Shown piece by piece: positions 56,301 to 64,000 of a DNA stretch of 64,000 nt. Under the pieces are notes generated by a model. That model had not been told where the DNA came from. It was given only the letters and a program-made list of their open reading frames with translations, and did no database searches. The stretch is from NCBI GenBank assembly GCA_951394405.1, contig OX596337.1, positions 4,216,001 to 4,280,000 of the forward strand, written 5' to 3'. The position numbers and the translations under genes are program-made. This DNA is from Coprinellus micaceus. Its lineage: Eukaryota; Basidiomycota; Agaricomycetes; Agaricales; Psathyrellaceae. Within the stretch, counting starts at the first letter, position 1, and each line of letters starts with the position of its first letter.

Positions 56301-56585
56301 AGGGTTCGCTTTTGCCGGAGGAGATGCGAGGAGGGGTAGGTTGGAGGGGCATTTCTTCAGGGTGTCTCCTTGAGATGCTACTCCTGCTGTCGATGCGCCA
56401 GGAGGGTTTGGCTGGTAGTGAGTTCCACAGAGGAAACCGAGCGCTGCAGCTCCGGCTACGACCAAGAGACTGCGCAAACCCCATGCCTTGAATCCTCGAT
56501 CGTCGCGAACCGCAAAACGGCGTCCTCCCTCTCCGAACGGCCCATCGTGCTTCGTGCTTAACGGTCGATATGGCATCTCGCTCAT
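53392..56585 (-). CDS. Copper amine oxidase, membrane-anchored, copy 2
   Basis: Same enzyme type as copy 1 on the opposite strand. The ATG at 56585 (MSEMPYRPLSTKHDG) leads to the anchor LRSLLVVAGAAALGFLCG, then KKCPSNLPLLASPPAKANPW (nearly the same in copy 1). The catalytic domain has GPRSVSFAGPRFRV, the base Asp in SWLDRYFGMG, LLPNYDCPQDAVFLPA, the topaquinone motif GNYDY split by an intron near 54910-54970, copper ligands HDH in NIHDHVINF and GTHHQ, and PVNYFDSD. Two sizeable exons (55809-56585 and 54976-55824 region) hold most of the protein. After FSYDAQVG it continues LTDEFMAGKDEKEVKSWARK and NPFALRFAV, longer than copy 1. An in-frame ATG upstream at 56720 exists, but 56585 fits copy 1 better. 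Confidence 0.93.
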
Positions 56586-57286
56586 GATGGTGGGGGGTAC
56601 GAATGCTTTCTGTGGCGTCGTAAAATGTCTTGCTTTATGTGTGATCGTTTGGGGATGTAGCGCTAAGAACGGAAGTTTCCCGAGCCCTATGATTATACAA
56701 AACCCCATGTCAGCAACCAATTAGTCCAGGTTAAGCATTGCTGAACAATGTGTACAGCGATAAGGTGGGCAGCCCGGGCGCTTCGAGGCGGCGATAGTGA
56801 GGCAACTCTGCCAGGAACACGCCGAACCTCCTGAATTCCGTAGTAAAGTCCCCCCTGACTCCCTTTGGAGGCTGAACTAAGAATAGTTGGCCACTGTATT
56901 GGGAATGCCATGCGACTTCCTGACGACTACCCATGATATGGTCCGGTGAAGAAACATCCACTATGGGGGTGGGCGACGTATCGCGTTACGTTCTCAAGGC
57001 ACACAACAGGCTGTGGAGGAGCAAGAAAGGGTAGATGCCGGGAAGTGCTGAGCCTAGATGGAGGAAGGGAAGAGATGCGGCAAGTTTACAATGCGAAGAT
57101 CCCAGGACCGTGCCACAAGAGGATGCAAGTCAGTCCAGACGCGTTGTGTGCATCCATCAGGCGCATCTGGGCATATCAACAACATCCAGCTGCAAATAAG
57201 AAAGGTGTATTAGCGCACAAATGCCAAGAAACCAAGGAAATTTACAGGAGATACGCAGGTATCCAAATCATGAAGTTCGAACAGCA
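56586..57286. other. Intergenic, nothing recognised
   Basis: Promoter side of amine oxidase copy 2 and 3' flank of SAP18. Only short antisense frames. Confidence 0.5.
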
Positions 57287-58377
57287 TCAGTCGTAACGCC
57301 CACGTCGACGGGGAGGAGACCTGGACCTTGACCTGGACCTTGAGCGCCTGTCACCACCACCCCGACCCCTCCCACCACCTCCTCCGCCGCGAGAGCCCCA
57401 TCCACCCCCACCCCTGGGGGGTGAGTGGTCGTGTCTCCGCGGCGGTGGAATGCGCCTGTCCGTATCCCTGTCCCTGTCTCGGTCGCGGTCGCGGTCGCGG
57501 TCCCTATCGCGCACATCCCTGTCCCTGTCCCTATCCCTATCCCTATCCCTATCTCCTCCCCGCCCTCCTGCAAAGCCCCCTCGTCCACCCCCACGCCCCA
57601 GCGTGTCAGGCCCGCCCCTCCAATGCCCGGCACCTGCACCCCTCGGTGGTGCACCATTGTCCCTCTCCCTCTCCCTATCCCTCTGCCCGCCCGCGTTCTT
57701 CCAACCTGCGCTCAAAGGAGCTTCGCGGTTCGCGCCTGAGACTGCGCCCTTGATGTTCAACTCGCTAGGAGCCGTGGCACCCTTCGGTAGGATCACGCTA
57801 ACGCAGAGGAAATCTCCTGGAACGAATCGGAGCTCTTCAAGCGTTCGTTCTTCCTTCTCTTTGACGCCGGTTTCGCGAGTGTTTTCAGGTTCGAGGTCTT
57901 CCTGGAGTCGGGGTGCAGTAACGCCTATGGAGCCAGGTTCGCCTAGGATATCGCGAGAGTAGACCATGCCGAGGTCTTTAGACGCAAAACGACCTTTATT
58001 TGCGCTGTCGGCGTAAATGGTACGGAACGAGAACCGGGCGAGTGGGTGCTTAAATTCGGCGACGTGTGGGGAGGTATTGCGTAGGGTTGTCAAGACTTCT
58101 CGCAGGGTAGCGTCTCTCCTGCTTCGGGGTCAGGAAACGATCACCATTGGTAGGAACAGTACTCACCAAGTGAAGATTTGGTGCTCGTCCGTCGTTGGAA
58201 GCGATGCATCCTCGAACAGGGTCAAACGGTGGAATCCACCGATTTTGGCGAAGGTTCGGATTAGGAACGGCGCAGTCTGCGAATTCCGGGTTAGTATCTC
58301 AAGAGAGAATAGTCAATATAACCTACCTTTTCCCTAGAAACCAGAGGGTGGCCAGTTGGTTCAGCATCGATGTCCAT
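57287..58377 (-). CDS. SAP18: SAP18 (Sin3-associated polypeptide) with RD/RGG tail
   Basis: 330 residues, three exons (58327-58377, 58167-58276, 57287-58118). The ATG at 58377 gives MDIDAEPTGHPLVSREK, then the SAP18 fold: TAPFLIRTFAKIGGFHRLTL, EHQIFTW, RDATLREVLTTLRNTSPHVA, RFSFRTIYADSANKGRF, DLGMVYSRDI and LRFVPGDFLCVSVILPK. SAP18 is a small ubiquitin-fold subunit of Sin3-HDAC repressor and exon-junction ASAP/PSAP complexes. The core ends near residue 170. The rest, about 150 residues, is unusual: a long run of Arg-Asp dipeptides, Gly/Arg-rich blocks, PPPRRHDHSPP and an SRSRSRSRS end. Such RD/RS/RGG tails are typical of splicing and RNA-binding proteins. Ordinary SAP18 is nearer 150-170 residues, so this one is about twice as long. 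Confidence 0.92.
57465..57560. repeat. Imperfect hexamer repeat coding for Arg-Asp dipeptides
   Basis: Runs of CCCTGT/CCCTAT/CGGTCG hexamers on the plus strand encode Arg-Asp dipeptides of SAP18 on the minus strand. The CCCTAT units are simple-sequence DNA and likely to vary in length between strains. Confidence 0.8.
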
Positions 58378-59326
58378 GTCGTCCGTTGTTGTCGAGGAGG
58401 ATGAGGTTGAGAATCAAGTGACGCGCAGGGGGTCCTCATGCCGCCCGGCAGATTCAACTCCCGCCCGAAGACTTGACTGTCGGAATGCGAATTGCGTTCA
58501 AGCTCCGGCATACCTACCGCAGAATCCAATGACAGTGTCTCCTCCCAGCATCCACCATCACCACCTCAAAGTCACCCATTCGTCGTCTTTTAGGCTATTT
58601 CTAAAGTCAGAAAAATCCTCTCAATGCCCTCAGGTCTTTCCGGAACCCCAAACCCATGGCGGCAAGGCACAATCCGTTCTTTTTTGGACGATTATCCAGG
58701 GGCGGCCATTTCGCCATCGGCTTCATTGAACCTCTACTCAAGTGGGGACTAACGACGGCGTGACTGGTCGAAGCGCGTGGCTGGCTTTGCTCTTTGCTCT
58801 TAAACGTCACTACGTCGCGACAAACCGACCCACTGGCAAATAAATCGGACCCCTCTCCAGCTCCGAGTCTCGCATTTCAATTTGTCAGCACAACCCTAGG
58901 CTCGATACGCGAATGTCTTCACTGGTAAGCCAAGCGAGCAAGGGCTCAAGCGAGTTTGCTCTGACCTTTGAGCTCTCCCATTCACCGGCCCTTGCTCGGG
59001 GGGTACATTGTTCATTGACGACGATCCTACCGTCCTCTTGACCGCCATTTGTTTCTTGCTGTCGCTTTGATCCCCTTGTGGCGCTGTCTCTGACAACGAG
59101 GGAACCTTTGACGACCGCATATGTCCCGCCGAATGCGCCAGGTCAAAGCTCTCGAATGGCTTTGCTCGCCATTGTCGGTTCGCCTGAGGCACTGTCTGGT
59201 ATAAAAGGAGGGAGATGTCTCCCCGTTTTTGCATCTCAGTTCAGCCACCCAATACGCCTCCAACCCTCTCACATCAACCCAACCAACCAACAACCTCCCA
59301 CTTCACCCCTCCGCCAACTAATCGCA
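58378..59326. other. Divergent promoter region
   Basis: Between SAP18 and the 59327 gene. Besides the TATA box at 59200 I see no gene; a minus-strand frame at 58896-59234 is probably noise. Confidence 0.5.
59200..59206 (+). promoter_or_regulatory. TATA box of the 59327 gene
   Basis: TATAAAA at about 120 bp before the ATG at 59327, followed by a C/A-rich leader (CCAACC and CTCC blocks). Confidence 0.6.
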
Positions 59327-59857
59327 ATGTCCCACTACCATGGTGGCGCTCCCACTCATCCTCCCCTCAAGGTCTGGGACAAAATTCCAGTCCACCTCTT
59401 CGATGTCAACGGCGAATCTTCCTTCCTCCTCCCCATTGCGGAAATCAACCAGGTCCATCATGGTATAAGCATCCAAGAGGGCCCCATGAGGAAGGTCGCA
59501 CAGTGTACCTGGACCCAATTGGAAGGGGGGAACGTGGGGCGGACCGTCATATGCCAAGATAACTTGCCTCAGCCTCCCCCGATCAACAGCGGAGCGTGGG
59601 TCGTGACTCGAGCGAAGGGCTACAAAAGCCCGCCAGTGCCCGGGATGCCTTTTGTGGTAATCCAAGGACCCGAGGTTGAAATGACCTGGGGGAAAGAGGC
59701 CATCCTTCTCATGCCCCTGGAGCAAGTCAAGGGGCTGAGCGATGACACGCATCTGAGAGATGTGGAGAACATAGTCAAAGGGGGCTATATTGTGAGGGAG
59801 CTGCCCAGGGTATCCGGATTGTGCCTCACCCTCCCTTCGACGGGCCCCCAGATGTAG
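59327..59857 (+). CDS. Small orphan protein 1 of three
   Basis: Uninterrupted frame of 176 residues from the ATG at 59327 (MSHYHGGAPTHPPLKVWDKI). The body looks folded: PVHLFDVNGESSFLLPIAEI, GPMRKVAQCTWTQLEGGNVG, GAWVVTRAKGYKSPPVPGMP, VIQGPEVEMTWGKEAILLMP and DVENIVKGGYIVRELP. No signal peptide or membrane helix. An intron-free gene is unusual in this window. No motif I recognise. It has a clear TATA box and leads a group of three small genes in the same orientation. Confidence 0.7.
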   Translation: MSHYHGGAPTHPPLKVWDKIPVHLFDVNGESSFLLPIAEINQVHHGISIQEGPMRKVAQCTWTQLEGGNVGRTVICQDNLPQPPPINSGAWVVTRAKGYKSPPVPGMPFVVIQGPEVEMTWGKEAILLMPLEQVKGLSDDTHLRDVENIVKGGYIVRELPRVSGLCLTLPSTGPQM

Positions 59858-60583
59858 CCAGATGTTAGAGAGGCTCCCCTGAGACCTTCCTTCCGAGTAG
59901 CCTTCCCGGGAGCCGTCGTCATGTTGCGGGCATACATGAATTTCTTTCTCCGTCTCTGTACATTAGATGTTGTGACTCCCAAGCTTCTCTCTCATATGCT
60001 ACGTTACGTTTCGCAATGAATTTAATCTCTATTCAATCCACCCAACCTATGTTATCAGCTTGAACAAAAAGGCAATTGTATTCGTCTGGAAACGAATGAC
60101 CCGTGTCCAAATGTCCCACATCGCGAATTTTCGAGTCCGTCGCCTTGATAGCGCCCTACGTGGCTCGTCGTTGGCCGTGCTCAGCACAGTCTACGTAAAC
60201 TGAATTAGGCTGAACTTGGCTCCCACTTCTCCCGTTGGTCGACTCAGTCGTTGCTTTGACCTGGCCCACAGATCACTTAAGCGCTCGGCGCTTGCGATGG
60301 CAGATTCTGATCAATGCCATGACAACGCACTAGCTTAGATTTCCCATGCTTTGTCCATGACATTCCGCCAACGACTATGTTGCGGTACTACATTGTGGCT
60401 TTGAGCGTTTCTACAGACGTCATAGGGAGTCCAACCCTTCCCAGTCAAAGCCCTATGTGGCTACCAGCAGTATAAATGGTCGCACCGGACCCCTGAAGCC
60501 CCCATCCCATTCCGACCCTTCGACAGGCCCCAGAGTCTACATCCATCCACAGCCTCTCTCCAGATCCTCTATCGATCAAGAAG
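59858..60583. other. Intergenic with promoter
   Basis: No gene. It holds the TATA box at 60471 and CTTTGACC/GGTCAAAG-like elements upstream of it (about 60256). Confidence 0.5.
60471..60477 (+). promoter_or_regulatory. TATA box of the 60584 gene
   Basis: TATAAAT about 110 bp before the ATG at 60584, with a C/A-rich leader in between. Confidence 0.6.
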
Positions 60584-60997
60584 ATGCCATCCACCCCTAC
60601 TGCGTTCCTCCCATCGCGTACTCGAGTTCCGATGCCAAGCCATCCGTTCTGGAAGATGTCTAGGATCGAACGAAAGTTCTGGGTCAGCGCGTGGGACCAA
60701 GGCATGCTTCGTCTACCTTCCACCGTTGGTCCCTTATTCAGTCCTCGCCCAGCTGTCGGGCCTCTCATCGTCTGCCCGGTAAGCACCGGAGCCGAAGAGG
60801 CAGTCGAGATCGCAGGGACTCTTCGAGTTCCGTGCGAGCAGGTGAGGCTCGGGCTCCCAGTGTTTAGCGCGAAGCTCCTACCCAATCACAGCGATCTGCA
60901 GGACGGAACGATGGTGTATTTCAGGAATGTTACGATTACCGTCAAGAAGATGGGTGAGGGGAACACGGGGATGTTCTACGAGTATCTGGGTAATTAG
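60584..60997 (+). CDS. Small orphan protein 2 of three
   Basis: Uninterrupted frame of 137 residues from the ATG at 60584 (MPSTPTAFLPSRTRVPMPSH). A basic, Pro-rich N-terminus leads to SRIERKFWVSAWDQGMLRLP, GPLIVCPVSTGAEEAVEIAG, LRVPCEQVRLGLPVFSAKLL and MVYFRNVTITVKKMGEGNTG, an alternation suggesting beta strands. No known motif; no membrane segment. Same size class, orientation, TATA spacing and lack of introns as its neighbours. Confidence 0.65.
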   Translation: MPSTPTAFLPSRTRVPMPSHPFWKMSRIERKFWVSAWDQGMLRLPSTVGPLFSPRPAVGPLIVCPVSTGAEEAVEIAGTLRVPCEQVRLGLPVFSAKLLPNHSDLQDGTMVYFRNVTITVKKMGEGNTGMFYEYLGN

Positions 60998-61744
60998 CTG
61001 CTTCATCTACTGCCGTTGTGACTGCGTCGTACATTCATTTGAGTCATCCAATGTGATATACAGCCCTTTTTCATCTAACATGCACCCGATGATCAAAAAA
61101 AAAGGTCAAACGATTCGCCGCTTCTCTCCACCATCGTATCCGAAGTCCATTGCAGGGCACTTCGCGCAAGGTAGGGTTCGGTACCAATACTTGCCGATTA
61201 GATTAGATTGAATCCGACAAGCCTATCGACTGTTGACAGCCGACCTTGCCCTTGACGCTATTTCATCGATACGCACAGCCTCATTCAATACAAACTAATT
61301 TAAAGTTAGCCCACACGAAGCTTCTAGCAAGGTCAAGACCATCCTGACCGAACCCAACGAAGGCCCTCTATTCATCCTTTTTGTTTTAAGCGCCCGTTGC
61401 CACACGGTGCTGTGATCTTCGGATTTAGAGCTTTGTTCCAAGGGCTCATGCAGGGTGCTTTGGCCGTTTCAAAGGGGCCTAAGCCGGAGACCAACGAGGA
61501 CAGCCACGCCGTTTGTTTCCCTCGCTTTGTCGTCAACACGTTGCAATGGTTGTGGCGCACAAGGCCACCCTGTGCCACACACGAAGTGGCAGCGCTGATG
61601 CCACATGGCATTAACTTAGGCGCCTCTGGAGCACTATAAAAGGCTGACCCGGGTGCCACTTCTCTTCAGACCACTTCTCCCACCTAACTTCCCTCCCTCA
61701 ACAGGCTCCCTCCATTCCAGCACTCTTTCGAGTCAGCACCGCCA
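60998..61744. other. Intergenic with promoter
   Basis: Contains an A9 run near 61096, the TATA box at 61635 and a C/T-rich leader. No gene seen. Confidence 0.5.
61635..61641 (+). promoter_or_regulatory. TATA box of the 61745 gene
   Basis: TATAAAA about 105 bp before the ATG at 61745, with a C/T-rich leader containing CTTCTC and CTCCC blocks. Confidence 0.6.
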
Positions 61745-62305
61745 ATGTCTACCGACAAAAACATGTCTGTTATCTGGGTGGGGAAGGAGAATGGTGTCCG
61801 AAAGACTATTGCTGTGACTCCTCGCGGGAGCAAGTGCCCTGTGCCTAGGAACAAGCCCAGGTCGAGCAACAGCTGCTACAGCAGTACTCCAGTATATGGA
61901 GCTGGTTCTCTGCCATCGCGGAACGGCTTCCAAGCTCCAAATTATTCATCACTGGAGGCATACGCATATTCTCGGGGCAACACCGGGTCTACATCTCAGG
62001 GCTTCGAAACCTCGGATGAACCCGACCTGTCGGAGCTCGCCAACATCGACACTTCACGTCTGACGGAGTTGGAACGCTTGGCCATCGTTGCGCGTCTATA
62101 TCACGCCCATGAATTGCGCACACCGAGGCCTTCTTCTGGGTTCTCCCGTCATCCGGGTTCTTCGAGTTCGTCTATAACAGTGAGTGAGGGGAACAGCGCT
62201 GCCGGCGAAGATGAGGATAACTTCATGGTTGTAGATGATGATGACCTGAGCGACCTCACCGACCCTGAAAGTGACGAAGGCTCGGACTGTGACATTGAGC
62301 ATTGA
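61745..62305 (+). CDS. Small orphan protein 3 of three, acidic tail
   Basis: Uninterrupted frame of 186 residues from the ATG at 61745 (MSTDKNMSVIWVGKENGVRK). The N-terminal third is basic, then Ser/Tyr-rich. One helical segment stands out (DTSRLTELERLAIVARLYHA HELRT), and the protein ends in an acidic stretch (DNFMVVDDDDLSDL, SDEGSDCDIEH). The combination of basic start, short amphipathic helix and acidic tail suggests a nuclear or chromatin-associated adaptor, but that is inference. No recognised domain. Confidence 0.65.
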   Translation: MSTDKNMSVIWVGKENGVRKTIAVTPRGSKCPVPRNKPRSSNSCYSSTPVYGAGSLPSRNGFQAPNYSSLEAYAYSRGNTGSTSQGFETSDEPDLSELANIDTSRLTELERLAIVARLYHAHELRTPRPSSGFSRHPGSSSSSITVSEGNSAAGEDEDNFMVVDDDDLSDLTDPESDEGSDCDIEH

Positions 62306-63028
62306 GCTCGTGGGTGTGCCTCCTCGCTGCTTCTGAGACTGTGTTCGGCGGTGTTCCAGATTTGAGATTTGGGACCTTGTAACAGTATGAATTAGTATGA
62401 ATGGGCCTCGACCTACGTCTTCCTACATAATGAAATCATGCTTCCCTTGCTATGAAACCACTGTATCTGGAGGATCCGAGTCTTTGCGACTCTTGGGGAA
62501 CAAAACTGCTGTTCTCGACCTTGTCCGAGTCATTGAGGGAAAATTTCCGGGGCATACCTAAGAATGCTAGCTCTTGCCCGCACAAACTCCACCTTACTTG
62601 GACCTTTCGAAAGGAAGGGTTCATTCAGTTCGACCATGCTGTGGAAGAGAGAATGTGCCAGGAAGGCTCGCCGGGTCGCATTCTAAGACGTAAGATCGAG
62701 TTCTCACGACTATAGGAGAAAGGGTCACTACAATTTGGGGCATCGGTTTGCATTTCATCCGATCTCAGCTGGCATGACCTCGTACGTAGCCCCCAAGGGT
62801 AAGATCCAACGCTCTAGAGAAGCGTATCCCCGAATTCTCCCTTGTACCACTCCAAGAACGACTCTGAAAATTCGAGCATGGTCGGGATACGATATACTTG
62901 TACTCACCCGCTCGAAGGAGCAGCCCCGGTGAGCGTCTCATGAATAGGATTATACAGAATGATAACATGGGGGTACAGCATATAGTGCATTTAATGTCAT
63001 TCAAGGTTCGTCAAGTCCAAAATTAATA
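62306..63028. other. Intergenic, nothing firm
   Basis: An 87-residue plus frame from the ATG at 62452 (MKPLYLEDPSLCDSWGTKLL) is open but has no support. Confidence 0.45.
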
Positions 63029-64000
63029 TCACCGACTGCTGCTTCCCTGGACGAACACCCGAGACGGCGAGGGTTGGGGATTCTCCTCGTCGACATACAT
63101 GTCGTCAAAGTCGTCCTCCGGAGGGGAATTGGCGGCGCGGTCAGGGTACCACACAGGGTCGTTCTGCTCCTTCTCCTTGCCACTACGGCTGCCCCCGCTG
63201 CTCCTTCCACCTTTCTGACTACGGCCGCCACTCGGTCGCTGTTCGTGTCGGCGAGACGAGCTCGGATTGTACCCTCCATATAGGTCGTGTCCAGACGATG
63301 CATGGTAGGAGCTGGGAGGTGGAGACGCGTGCCTGGCGTGTGTAGAGGTGCTATGATGGGTAGTGCTACCCTCTGGGCTGGTATTCGTTGCGGTTACGGA
63401 CGCCGCGGTTGTCGGCGTTTGGGGGAGTGGACGGGGCCGGACAGAGCTATCGCTCGTGACTCGGCTGTGGGACTGGGACGAGGAAGGAGGCGCACTGGGA
63501 GGCGCTGAAGGCGGGCGTTCGTGTCGATCTAGAGTGGACGTGGAACTAGCCTCGAGCTCTTGGATCGTCGGGACAGCTTTCCGCCGCAGTGAATGCTGAC
63601 GCCTCCCTCCCGCAGGATGGTTGGTAGTCGACGGTTTGGGTGGGGGGACAGGAGGTTGAGACGCGTGGCTGGAAAGCGTTGACCCATACCCCTGGTTCGA
63701 TCCCTCTACCGTTTCACCAGGACCTGAGCTGTCGCCCGAGCTCCGCCGGCGGCGGGGTTTGAAGGTCTTTTGGGACGTGAGCATAACATCCTGCTCCCCT
63801 CGCTCAATGATAGCCGCCGCTGTAGGGTCTGCAGACCCCAAGTATGTAGGGTAAAGCCCCGGAGAAGCCCTCGTCTTGCTGCCGTAGCTCTCGTCCGAAC
63901 GATTGGCTGGTTGGTGAGGCCTCATGCTGCTTTGGTTGCTGCGTCGCTGGGGTACAAGTGGGACAGGGGCATGGATTGTAGGCTGCGATTTACGAGAGTG
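63029..64000 (-). CDS. Disordered Ser/Pro-rich protein, 5' end outside window
   Basis: The frame is open from the right edge without a stop, so the ATG at 63925 is probably internal and the protein longer. The visible 323 residues are low-complexity, with HSRKSQPTIHAPVPLVPQRR at the edge, FKPRRRRSSGDSSGPGE, SQPPVPPPKPSTTNHP, RRQHSLRRKAVPTIQELEAS, RPLPQTPTTAAS and DPVWYPDRA, and an acidic EDDFDDMYVDEE near the end. Several proline runs could bind SH3 or WW domains. A scaffold or signalling role is possible but not shown. No catalytic domain in the part present. Confidence 0.7.
   Translation of the reverse strand, partial: HSRKSQPTIHAPVPLVPQRRSNQSSMRPHQPANRSDESYGSKTRASPGLYPTYLGSADPTAAAIIERGEQDVMLTSQKTFKPRRRRSSGDSSGPGETVEGSNQGYGSTLSSHASQPPVPPPKPSTTNHPAGGRRQHSLRRKAVPTIQELEASSTSTLDRHERPPSAPPSAPPSSSQSHSRVTSDSSVRPRPLPQTPTTAASVTATNTSPEGSTTHHSTSTHARHASPPPSSYHASSGHDLYGGYNPSSSRRHEQRPSGGRSQKGGRSSGGSRSGKEKEQNDPVWYPDRAANSPPEDDFDDMYVDEENPQPSPSRVFVQGSSSR

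Noticed and set aside
57328..57962. Plus-strand frames rich in Pro-Cys or Ser-Leu opposite SAP18
   Set aside because: They are simple translations of the hexamer repeat that encodes the SAP18 Arg-Asp tail.
62452..62715. 87-residue plus frame after the orphan genes
   Set aside because: No promoter element, no recognised motif, and a start downstream of several other ATGs.

Overview
The window is fungal nuclear DNA, most likely from an Agaricomycete (basidiomycete). The reasons are: genes broken by many short GT-AG introns of about 45-90 bp; basidiomycete-typical families (DUF6533 multi-pass proteins, an F-box/LRR relic, copper amine oxidases, a GPI-anchored GH16 glucanase); an intron-containing tRNA-Arg; and isolated genes on both strands with no operons. 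I found no rRNA, CRISPR array, intact transposon or virus-like region. Exon joins were read by eye from splice sites and reading phase. Several genes (NEDD8, metallothionein, the small four-pass proteins, the N-terminal half of SAP18) have exons too short to show as long open frames.

Layout. 0-14 kb: three DUF6533 genes (one cut by the left edge), a disordered protein with a cysteine motif, a type I membrane protein and a decayed F-box/LRR gene. 14-20 kb: a mitochondrial-looking DNAJC28-domain protein, tRNA-Arg(TCG), tRNA-Arg(ACG) and a long disordered single-pass protein. 20.5-22.6 kb: a cytochrome P450. 22.6-27 kb: a gene-poor stretch with no assignable gene. 27-38 kb: GH16 glucanase, two paralogous four-pass proteins, a metallothionein, a second identical tRNA-Arg(TCG), a secreted Cu/Zn superoxide dismutase, a dual-specificity phosphatase with a degenerate second domain, and a NUDT7-type Nudix hydrolase. 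38-43.5 kb: repeats, NEDD8 and a small orphan gene. 44-48.7 kb: a conserved fungal protein with a GC-AG intron and an MFS sugar transporter. 50-56.6 kb: two copper amine oxidases in a tail-to-tail inverted pair. 57-64 kb: SAP18 with a long RD/RGG tail, three small TATA-driven orphan genes, and a disordered protein running off the right edge.

How the genes may relate. Genes look individually transcribed. A loose copper/redox theme exists: metallothionein and secreted Cu/Zn SOD lie 3 kb apart, and the peroxide-producing copper amine oxidases 17 kb further on. That link is inference. The strongest candidates for something undescribed are the phosphatase with a catalytic domain followed by a degenerate copy, the basidiomycete-type orphan genes at 59-62 kb, and the repeats at 39-41 kb.
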